A DNA stretch of 5,090 nt from an uncultured Marvinbryantia sp. GTDB taxonomy: Bacteria; Bacillota; Clostridia; Lachnospirales; Lachnospiraceae. The notes below the pieces were generated by a model. It had not been told where the DNA came from, searched no databases, and was given only the letters and a program-made list of their open reading frames with translations. A program made the translations under genes and the position numbers. The stretch covers positions 1 through 5,090 of the forward strand of contig CANQJX010000134.1 of NCBI GenBank assembly GCA_947624335.1, given 5' to 3'. Of the stretch, positions 1-5,090 are shown piece by piece; within the stretch, counting starts at the first letter, position 1; every line of letters begins with the position of its first letter.

Positions 1-1646
1 CTGACCGGATTTTTGTCCGGGGCGTTGTAAGTAGAGAAGTAGTAAGCGCTGTCTTTTGTGCCGCTTACATGAACGCCTTCCCAGGCTTCTTCCACGCCGA
101 GGCCTACGCGCCTGTCGCGGATGTCCGCTTCGGGGATTTCCAGGATCTGGCTTAAATATTTATCCGAAAAGCCGTCTTTTTTGGCGGCCGTCAACAGTTC
201 GTCGCAGGGGAGGGAGCCTTTGTATTTCAAAAGCTGTTCTTCTTCTTCCACCAGTTCCTTCATCTGTTCAATGAACCATGTTTTTACATGGGTAATTTCA
301 TGGATTTCCTGCGGGGTCGCTCCCTTGCGCAGCGCTTCGTACATGATAAAGTGCCGTTCGCTGGACGGCGTGATCAGACGCTGCAGAAGTTCTTCCCTGC
401 TAAGGGAGGCAAAGTTCTTCGCGTGCCCCAGGCCGTAGCGTCCGGTTTCCAGACTGCGGATCGCTTTCTGAAACGCCTCTTTGTAGGTTTTTCCGATGCT
501 CATTACCTCGCCCACGGCGCGCATCTGCGTGCCGAGCTTGTCCTCCACGCCTTTAAATTTCTCAAACGCCCAGCGGGCAAACTTGATTACCACATAATCT
601 CCGTCCGGCACATACCGGTCTAAGGTGCCGTATTTTCCGCAGGGGATATCTTTTAAAGTCAGCCCTGAGGCAAGCATGGCGGATACCAGCGCGATCGGGA
701 AACCGGTCGCCTTGGAAGCGAGCGCGGACGAACGCGAGGTACGCGGATTGATTTCGATTACGACAATGCGGTCGCTTTTGGGATCGTGCGCGAACTGTAC
801 GTTCGTGCCGCCGATCACCTGCACGGATTCCACGATCCGGTACGCTTGCTCCTGCAGACGCTTCTGCGTTTCTTGCGAAATCGTCAGCATGGGGGCGGAG
901 CAGAAGGAATCCCCCGTATGTACGCCCATGGGGTCGATATTTTCAATAAAGCACACGGTAATCATATTGTTGTCCGCGTCGCGCACGACTTCCAGTTCCA
1001 GTTCTTCCCAGCCAAGCACGGATTCTTCCACCAGCACCTGTCCGACCAGGCTTGCCTGCAGCCCTCTTGCGCAGACGGTTTTCAATTCCTCACGGTTGTA
1101 AACCAGACCTCCGCCGGCGCCGCCCATCGTATAGGCGGGGCGCAGAACAACCGGATAACCCAGCTTGTCGGCAATTGCCAGCGCTTCTTCCACGCTGTAG
1201 GCAACTTCGCTTCGCGCCATCTCGATGCCGAGCGCGTTCATGGCGTTTTTAAATTCAATGCGGTCTTCGCCGCGCTCGATCGCGTCCACCTGAACGCCGA
1301 TCACCTTGACGTGGTATTTATCCAGGATCCCGGCTTTGCTTAACTCTGCGCACAGATTTAAACCCGACTGCCCGCCCAGATTCGGCAGCAGGGCATCCGG
1401 GCGTTCTTTTTTAATAATCTGCTCCAGACGGTCCACATTCAGCGGCTCAATGTAAGTAACGTCCGCGATTTCCGGATCCGTCATAATCGTGGCGGGGTTT
1501 GAATTGACCAGCACGATTTCATAGCCCAGCTTGCGCAGCGCCTTGCAGGCCTGCGTACCGGAATAGTCAAACTCGCATGCCTGTCCGATGATAATGGGAC
1601 CGGAGCCGATAATGAGTACTTTGTGAATATCAGTTCTTTTTGGCAT
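1..1646 (-). CDS. carB: Carbamoyl-phosphate synthase large subunit, N-terminal half (partial at left edge)
   Basis: This cytoplasmic enzyme makes carbamoyl phosphate from bicarbonate, ATP and ammonia delivered by the glutaminase subunit CarA; the product feeds pyrimidine and arginine synthesis. The window holds 548 codons plus two bases of a protein that is usually about 1,070 residues. The first ATP-grasp (carboxyphosphate) half is complete: the N-terminus reads MPKRTDIHKVLIIGSGPIII, with FDYSGTQAC after it, MGGAGGG at residues 174-180, and the metal/ATP residues Q284, E298, N300 and R302 (EINPR). The oligomerisation region begins after about residue 400 and ends near YYFSTYNA at the edge. 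The second ATP-grasp and MGS-like domains must lie outside. The start is fixed by AGGAGG at 1655-1660, eight bases before the ATG. Oddities: the VDTCA-type segment expected before FSTY is absent, and carA is not upstream. The family assignment is very secure. Confidence 0.97.
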   Translation of the reverse strand, partial: MPKRTDIHKVLIIGSGPIIIGQACEFDYSGTQACKALRKLGYEIVLVNSNPATIMTDPEIADVTYIEPLNVDRLEQIIKKERPDALLPNLGGQSGLNLCAELSKAGILDKYHVKVIGVQVDAIERGEDRIEFKNAMNALGIEMARSEVAYSVEEALAIADKLGYPVVLRPAYTMGGAGGGLVYNREELKTVCARGLQASLVGQVLVEESVLGWEELELEVVRDADNNMITVCFIENIDPMGVHTGDSFCSAPMLTISQETQKRLQEQAYRIVESVQVIGGTNVQFAHDPKSDRIVVIEINPRTSRSSALASKATGFPIALVSAMLASGLTLKDIPCGKYGTLDRYVPDGDYVVIKFARWAFEKFKGVEDKLGTQMRAVGEVMSIGKTYKEAFQKAIRSLETGRYGLGHAKNFASLSREELLQRLITPSSERHFIMYEALRKGATPQEIHEITHVKTWFIEQMKELVEEEEQLLKYKGSLPCDELLTAAKKDGFSDKYLSQILEIPEADIRDRRVGLGVEEAWEGVHVSGTKDSAYYFSTYNAPDKNPV

Positions 1647-1682
1647 TCTTATTTCCTCCTGCTGTATAAGGTTCTCTTTTTT

Positions 1683-1710
1683 ATTATATAGAAAACTGCG
1701 GAAATCACAA
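1683..1710 (-). promoter_or_regulatory. Putative sigma-A promoter of carB
   Basis: Read on the minus strand, TTGTGA (1710-1705) is followed after 16 bases by a perfect TATAAT (1688-1683), within an A/T-rich run. Transcription would start near 1676, leaving a leader of about 30 bases before the carB ATG. That is too short for a PyrR-type attenuator or a riboswitch. The -35 box is weaker than consensus. No experiment supports it; it rests on motif and position only. Confidence 0.6.
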
Positions 1711-1743
1711 GGACTTTCCAAAAATATTTGGTGAGATTTTCGG

Positions 1744-1772
1744 TTGCCCGAAGCTGGTTTTCGCGTTATAAT
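1744..1772 (+). promoter_or_regulatory. Putative sigma-A promoter of the PAS/GGDEF gene
   Basis: TTGCCC (1744-1749) and a perfect TATAAT (1767-1772) are separated by 17 bases. Transcription would begin near 1779, about 40 bases before the ATG at 1820. The -35 box falls inside a small inverted repeat, TTCGG-TTGC-CCGAA (1739-1752), which may be chance or a weak operator. Both this promoter and that of carB lie in the same 173-base divergent region without overlapping each other. Confidence 0.6.
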
Positions 1773-1776
1773 GTCC

Positions 1777-1791
1777 ATGTCTTTTTGACAT
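1777..1791 (+). repeat. Short inverted repeat at the expected transcript start of the PAS/GGDEF gene
   Basis: ATGTC (1777-1781), five T (1782-1786) and GACAT (1787-1791) form a perfect 5-base-pair inverted repeat covering the predicted start point. A further ATGTC copy lies just upstream at 1771-1775. It could be an operator half-site pair or a small 5' hairpin, but an inverted repeat this short also occurs by chance in A/T-rich intergenic DNA. Confidence 0.25.
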
Positions 1792-1819
1792 AGTATATCA
1801 GATATGAGGACAAAACAGC

Positions 1820-3103
1820 ATGGAAGATTTGGATTTTATTGTTGCGGTCTACATGAACAGTGTGGTAAAGGCTGCAAAAGTGAATCTTGTTACCGGAGAA
1901 TACCGTTTTGTGAAAGTCCTGGAAGAAGAAAGGGAGCGAGGGCTTCTTGCGCTTGGGACCATGGATGAATACCCTAAAAAGATTGTAGAGAATCACTGGA
2001 TTCACCCGGACGACATCTGGGATTACCTGTTTCATATGCGGCTGTCCTATCTGCGCGGACAGATCGCGGAGGGGAAGCGCAGGGTCGTACACAGCTTCCG
2101 CAGGAAAATGGGCGATAAGTATGTGTGGATTACGGTGTCGGTTGCCATTGCGGAAGATTTTTCCGAAGAAAATCCGTGGGCGGCATATACCTGGCGGGAG
2201 GCGGACAACGATTCCCGCGCCATGGAAGACGCCATGTATGCGCTTTCTACCGTGTACCACAAGATCCTGAAAGCGAATCTGACCAAAGATTCGTTTGAGG
2301 CGGTCAAACTTTATGAAGAAGAAATGAAGAAAGAATGGGGCTTTTCGGAAAAACTGTCCGAATGGCTGCACAATTTTGCCACATCCGGCAGCGTGCACCC
2401 GGACGATGTGGAAGAGTATCTTGCGTTTTCCGATATCACGGCGTTGAAAAACATATTCCGAAAGAACGGCGGGCATGTCAACCTGCGCTACCGCAGGAGA
2501 GCGGGAAGCGGCTACCGCTGGGTGACAATGACGATTCTTCCGAGCGTGGAATACAGCGACGACAATCAGGTGGTTATGATCTATGTGCAGGACATTCACG
2601 ATAACTATATCAAGGAGCAGGAACAGCGCAAGCAGTTGGAGTATTACTGCAACTATGATATCCTGACGGGACTGCATAACCGCTATTATTACAACAGCCA
2701 CTGCACGCGCTACTATGAGAGCGAGCGCAGATTTCCCGCCGCGGCGGTGTTTGCGGATATTAACGGACTCAAGCAGGTGAATGACGATTTGGGCCATGTC
2801 GCGGGGGACCAATACATTAAAAAATTTGCCGATATCCTTGCAAAGACGTTTGCAGAGGACGTCTGCTGCCGGATCAGCGGGGATGAATTTGTAGTCCTTA
2901 TGGAAAACATATCCCGCGCGGAGGCGCAGGAGCGCTTTGCAAAACTGCGCGCGGCGCTCGACGGGGACCGGACTCCCATCGCGGCCACAGGCTTTGCATG
3001 GGATGGCGCTCCCGTAACGCTGGAGGAGCTTGTGGCTGCGGCGGAGAGCGGCATGTATGAGAACAAACGGGAATGCCATAAAAAAATGCAGGCTTTTTCA
3101 TAA
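1820..3103 (+). CDS. Soluble PAS-PAS-GGDEF protein, putative diguanylate cyclase (SGDEF variant)
   Basis: This 427-residue protein has no signal peptide or membrane segment and should be cytosolic. The last 150 residues form a GGDEF domain, the family that joins two GTP into cyclic di-GMP: DILTGLHNR (280-288), DINGLKQVND (313-322), GHVAGD (325-330), RISGDEF (351-357) and MYENK (412-416). The metal residues D313 and E356, and N321, D322 and D330, are present, so activity is plausible. The signature's first glycine is serine (S353), and the usual RxxD inhibitory site reads FAED (344-347), so its arginine is missing. Upstream are two related PAS-like modules, about residues 10-125 and 140-262, each with an HPDD motif (62-65; 193-196) and a later Y-x-W-[IV]-T strand; a charged helix (262-276) joins them to the cyclase. 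The ligand is unknown. GAGG at 1806-1809 supports this start over the methionine at codon 12. It is transcribed divergently from carB. The family call is secure; catalysis is inferred. Confidence 0.93.
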   Translation: MEDLDFIVAVYMNSVVKAAKVNLVTGEYRFVKVLEEERERGLLALGTMDEYPKKIVENHWIHPDDIWDYLFHMRLSYLRGQIAEGKRRVVHSFRRKMGDKYVWITVSVAIAEDFSEENPWAAYTWREADNDSRAMEDAMYALSTVYHKILKANLTKDSFEAVKLYEEEMKKEWGFSEKLSEWLHNFATSGSVHPDDVEEYLAFSDITALKNIFRKNGGHVNLRYRRRAGSGYRWVTMTILPSVEYSDDNQVVMIYVQDIHDNYIKEQEQRKQLEYYCNYDILTGLHNRYYYNSHCTRYYESERRFPAAAVFADINGLKQVNDDLGHVAGDQYIKKFADILAKTFAEDVCCRISGDEFVVLMENISRAEAQERFAKLRAALDGDRTPIAATGFAWDGAPVTLEELVAAAESGMYENKRECHKKMQAFS

Positions 3104-3112
3104 AAATGCAGG
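3077..3112 (+). repeat. Short imperfect direct repeat across the stop codon of the PAS/GGDEF gene
   Basis: CAT, seven A and TGCAGG (3077-3092) are repeated as CAT, five A and TGCAGG (3099-3112), with a spacing of about 22 bases. The first copy encodes the last residues of the protein, and the second spans its TAA stop. It looks like a small slippage-type tandem duplication. Neither copy gives a convincing terminator, and no T-run follows the second one. Confidence 0.45.
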
Positions 3113-3121
3113 GCGCGTTTC

Positions 3122-3150
3122 TTGACAGAAAATGCGGACGGGAGTATAGT
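3122..3150 (+). promoter_or_regulatory. Strong putative sigma-A promoter of the L,D-transpeptidase gene
   Basis: TTGACA (3122-3127, perfect consensus) and TATAGT (3145-3150, one mismatch) are separated by the ideal 17 bases. Transcription would start near 3157, giving a leader of about 63 bases. The leader contains no recognisable cyclic-di-GMP riboswitch or other known RNA element. This promoter makes the wall enzyme independent of the cyclase gene upstream, although read-through from that gene is not excluded because no terminator is seen between them. Confidence 0.75.
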
Positions 3151-3205
3151 AAAGGCAGGGTGTCAGTGAGTGTGGGATAATACGGCAAAAGTTTGAATAA
3201 AGGTT

Positions 3206-3210
3206 GGAGG
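3206..3210 (+). promoter_or_regulatory. Ribosome binding site that fixes the L,D-transpeptidase start
   Basis: GGAGG ends nine bases before the ATG at 3220. A longer reading from TTG at 3193 would add nine residues, but it has no ribosome binding site and would place GGAGG inside the coding region. The ATG start also gives a classical signal peptide beginning MKKALKY, so 3220 is preferred. Confidence 0.85.
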
Positions 3211-3219
3211 ATCTGGAAA

Positions 3220-4494
3220 ATGAAAAAGGCGCTGAAATATGCTGCAGCAACGCTCATTCTGTTGATGCTCTGCTGCACGGGGGTGCAGGCGGCGGGAAAG
3301 CCGGGAAACGTGTCGTCTCTGAAAGTATCCGGCACAACGGGAACGACGGTCACGCTGAAATGGTCGAAGGCGTCCGGAGCCAGCGGGTATCTTGTATACC
3401 GGGTAAACGGAAAAAAAGCCAGCAGGATTGCGAAGACGAAAAGCACGTCTTATACAGTGAAAAAACTGAAAACCGGAAAAAGCTATCAGTTTAAAGTAAT
3501 CGCTTACCGTAAATCCGGCAAAAAGACCATTACCAGCGCAAAATATTCCAATACTGTAACCGCGGTCGCCCAGTTGGCAAAGCCAAAGCCTCCCACAGAT
3601 TTTGCGGTAGGCGTAAACGGAGAGAAAAGGCTGGAGCTTACCTGGACCAGGGCTTCCAATGTCACGGGCTATCAGATCGCAAGCTACGATGCGAAAACCA
3701 AGCAGTATAAGACAATAGGGACGACAAAAAACCGGAATTACCTGGTTAAAAAGCTGAAGGCGGGGCAGACATATTCTTATGCCGTCAGAAGCTATCGGAA
3801 ATCCGGAAGTAAAGTAGTATACAGCGAATATACAAAGGTAAAATCGGGCGTGCCGGTTACGCTGTCGGCTGCGGTGAAAAAAGTCCGTTCCTGCTATTAT
3901 TACGGGGTGGTTAAAAAAACGGTAACCGTTTATAACTATACAAAGAAAAAGAACCAGAAAATCAAGAAGGGCACAAAGGTTATTTCCGCCAAAAAGAGCG
4001 GCAAGGGCTACACCAAAATGCGTCTGACAAACGGACAGCAGATTAAGATCAAGATGAGCTATGTAAGCCTGCCCAGGGGCCTTGAATATAATTCCAAATC
4101 CGATTACAGCACGTCGGTCAAAGAAGCGTTTATTAATACAAGAAACCTGTCCAGTTCTACCAAGTGGCTGATCTGGATCAGCCAGTACCGGGCGAGGGTA
4201 AACGTTTTCTATGGATCCGTGGGGAAATGGAAGCTGAAAAGGACCTTTAAGGTTGTTATCGGCAGAACGGGAAGCGTAAAGGGTATCCGCAGGATTTACA
4301 GTAAGACGCCAAGCGGGAAATACGGCAATACGCCGATTCTGTACTGGTCCAAATATGGAAACGCGTTCCATCAGCTCCTTTATGGAGTACAGCCGGGCAG
4401 AGCGGCATCCGACGGATGCATTCGCTGTCCGCTGGGCGACCTTCGATGGATGTATAACAACATTCCGGTCGGTACGCGCGTTTATTCTTACTAA
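3220..4494 (+). CDS. Secreted L,D-transpeptidase (YkuD domain) with two Fn3 domains and an SH3-like domain
   Basis: This 424-residue exported enzyme probably forms L,D (3-3) cross-links in peptidoglycan or attaches proteins to it, acting at the cell wall. Residues 1-24 are a signal peptide: MKK, a hydrophobic core ending LLMLCC, and a likely type I cleavage at VQA|A (24/25); the cysteines do not fit a lipobox. Two fibronectin type III-like domains follow (about 29-116 and 124-212) and resemble each other, both carrying VKKLK and YRKSG motifs. Residues about 219-286 look like a bacterial SH3-type domain and are extremely basic, with 13 lysines in residues 232-266. The C-terminal YkuD domain (about 315-424) has H384 and the catalytic motif SDGCIR (397-402) with C400 as nucleophile; many family members have SHGC here, so D398 is a variation. 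The gene has its own promoter and is followed by a hairpin. The fold assignment is strong; the choice between cross-linking and anchoring cannot be made from sequence. Confidence 0.93.
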   Translation: MKKALKYAAATLILLMLCCTGVQAAGKPGNVSSLKVSGTTGTTVTLKWSKASGASGYLVYRVNGKKASRIAKTKSTSYTVKKLKTGKSYQFKVIAYRKSGKKTITSAKYSNTVTAVAQLAKPKPPTDFAVGVNGEKRLELTWTRASNVTGYQIASYDAKTKQYKTIGTTKNRNYLVKKLKAGQTYSYAVRSYRKSGSKVVYSEYTKVKSGVPVTLSAAVKKVRSCYYYGVVKKTVTVYNYTKKKNQKIKKGTKVISAKKSGKGYTKMRLTNGQQIKIKMSYVSLPRGLEYNSKSDYSTSVKEAFINTRNLSSSTKWLIWISQYRARVNVFYGSVGKWKLKRTFKVVIGRTGSVKGIRRIYSKTPSGKYGNTPILYWSKYGNAFHQLLYGVQPGRAASDGCIRCPLGDLRWMYNNIPVGTRVYSY

Positions 4495-4500
4495 AGACAT

Positions 4501-4530
4501 ACCCTGCCGCATGGCGGCAGGGTTGTTTTA
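4501..4530 (+). terminator. Putative intrinsic terminator after the L,D-transpeptidase gene
   Basis: A perfect ten-base-pair stem, ACCCTGCCGC (4501-4510) with GCGGCAGGGT (4514-4523), closes on a three-base ATG loop, six bases after the TAA. The following T-run is interrupted (TGTTTTAT), so termination may be incomplete. The next gene begins only about 30 bases further on and has no clear promoter of its own, so some read-through into it is plausible. Confidence 0.75.
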
Positions 4531-4562
4531 TCCTTATCAAATCTGGAAAAGAGGGAACAGAA

Positions 4563-5090
4563 ATGGAAGAAAAATCATGCAGCAGCGCATCCTCCTGCAG
4601 CCGTGAAAGCTGCGAGGGATGTCCGAGCAAAGAAAAGCCGCAGAGCTTTCAGATTGAAGCAAATATTTATTCTGAAATTCAAAAGGTGATCGGCGTTGTC
4701 AGCGGAAAAGGCGGCGTAGGCAAATCGATGGTAACCGCTTCGCTGGCGAATATGCTGACGGAAAAAGGCTATCGCGTGGGGATATTGGATGCGGACATCA
4801 CAGGTCCTTCGATTCCCAAAATGTACGGGTTAAAAGGGCCGGCGGTCGCGGATGATCAGGGCATTTACCCGATGCTGACCGAAAACGGCGTCAAGGTGAT
4901 TTCGGTGAACCTGATGCTTCCCGATGAAGAGTCGCCGGTAATCTGGCGCGGACCGGTCATTGCGGGAATGGTAAAACAGTTCTGGAGCGATGTGATCTGG
5001 GGCGAACTGGATTATCTTCTGGTGGATATGCCGCCCGGAACGGGCGACGTGCCGCTGACGGTCTTCCAGTCGCTGCCGGTGGACGGGATC
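4563..5090 (+). CDS. mrp: Mrp/NBP35-family P-loop ATPase, N-terminal part (partial at right edge)
   Basis: The first 176 residues are visible, in frame to the edge. The family (Mrp, ApbC, Nbp35) binds ATP and carries or delivers iron-sulfur clusters in the cytoplasm. The deviant Walker A is GKGGVGKS (48-55), with the signature lysine K49 typical of the MinD/ArsA/Nbp35 class. The switch segment is LDADITGPSIPKM (75-87), and the Walker B/switch II region reads LLVDMPPGTGD (152-162). An N-terminal extension carries four cysteines, C6, C12, C17 and C20, spaced x5, x4 and x2. It resembles in position, but not in spacing, the cluster-binding extension of eukaryotic Nbp35. The C-terminal CxxC cluster motif would lie beyond the window. 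AGAGGG (4550-4555), seven bases before ATG, supports the start. It lies close behind the terminator-like hairpin of the wall gene, and no own promoter is obvious. The family call is very secure; the symbol is generic. Confidence 0.95.
   Translation, partial: MEEKSCSSASSCSRESCEGCPSKEKPQSFQIEANIYSEIQKVIGVVSGKGGVGKSMVTASLANMLTEKGYRVGILDADITGPSIPKMYGLKGPAVADDQGIYPMLTENGVKVISVNLMLPDEESPVIWRGPVIAGMVKQFWSDVIWGELDYLLVDMPPGTGDVPLTVFQSLPVDGI

Noticed and set aside
625..1343. Plus-strand open frames of 158 and 185 codons inside carB.
   Set aside because: They overlap highly conserved carB coding sequence on the other strand, including its ATP-binding motifs, and have no family features of their own.
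1785..1813. TTGACA at 1785-1790 as a second promoter of the cyclase gene.
   Set aside because: No -10 box occurs at the right distance, and the position runs into the ribosome binding site.
1766..3079. A 437-codon open frame on the minus strand, opposite the PAS/GGDEF gene.
   Set aside because: It lies in exact codon register with the sense gene, so it is open simply because that gene rarely uses TTA, CTA or TCA codons. Its product has no recognisable domain, and the sense gene has clear motifs, promoter and ribosome binding site.
3106..3180. A 24-codon open frame between the cyclase and the wall gene.
   Set aside because: It has no ribosome binding site and overlaps the -35 and -10 boxes of the strong promoter at 3122-3150; its product shows no feature.
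3193..3219. A TTG start that would lengthen the L,D-transpeptidase by nine residues.
   Set aside because: No ribosome binding site precedes it, and GGAGG at 3206-3210 is placed correctly for the ATG at 3220, which begins a normal signal peptide.
3157..3219. A possible cyclic-di-GMP riboswitch in the wall-gene leader, suggested by the neighbouring cyclase.
   Set aside because: The leader is only about 63 bases and I see none of the conserved segments of the known cyclic-di-GMP riboswitch classes.
3227..3279. A lipoprotein signal at the two cysteines C18 and C19 of the L,D-transpeptidase.
   Set aside because: The residue before the first cysteine is leucine, not glycine, alanine or serine, so the lipobox rule fails; a type I cleavage site after VQA fits better.
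3163..4512. A 449-codon open frame on the minus strand, opposite the L,D-transpeptidase gene.
   Set aside because: It too is codon-aligned with the real gene and explained by the same codon bias. The sense strand encodes a signal peptide and a catalytic YkuD domain; the antisense product resembles nothing.

Overview
The window looks like an ordinary chromosomal segment of a Gram-positive anaerobe of the Clostridia, most likely a Lachnospiraceae-type organism. This is inference from the protein types: a clostridial form of CarB, a soluble PAS/GGDEF protein, a secreted fibronectin-type-III L,D-transpeptidase, and an Mrp ATPase with an N-terminal cysteine cluster. Strong AGGAGG/GGAGG ribosome binding sites, consensus-like sigma-A promoters and a mid-range GC content fit as well. 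No rRNA, tRNA, CRISPR array, insertion sequence, phage gene or toxin-antitoxin pair is visible.

Layout: (1) Positions 1-1646, minus strand, hold the N-terminal half of the carbamoyl-phosphate synthase large subunit (carB); the rest lies off the left edge. (2) Positions 1647-1819 are a 173-base divergent intergenic region with one promoter candidate for each direction. (3) Positions 1820-3103, plus strand, encode a soluble two-PAS diguanylate cyclase candidate with SGDEF in place of GGDEF and no canonical inhibitory I-site. (4) Positions 3104-3219 are an intergenic region with a near-consensus promoter (TTGACA, 17 bases, TATAGT). (5) Positions 3220-4494, plus strand, encode a secreted L,D-transpeptidase built as signal peptide, two Fn3 domains, an SH3-like lysine-rich domain and a YkuD domain. 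(6) Positions 4495-4562 hold a terminator-like hairpin. (7) Positions 4563-5090, plus strand, encode the N-terminal part of an Mrp/NBP35-type P-loop ATPase, cut by the right edge.

The four genes do not form one obvious pathway: pyrimidine/arginine precursor synthesis, second-messenger signalling, cell-wall cross-linking and Fe-S cluster handling. Each of the first three has its own promoter candidate, so they appear to be separate transcription units that happen to be adjacent. A link between the cyclase and the wall enzyme is possible, because no clear terminator separates them, but the sequence does not show it.

I do not see a clearly new biological system. The points most worth a second look are the sensor cyclase with altered signature residues, the CarB variant that lacks the usual VDTC-type motif and has no carA beside its start, the SDGC form of the transpeptidase active site, and the unusual cysteine spacing at the Mrp N-terminus.
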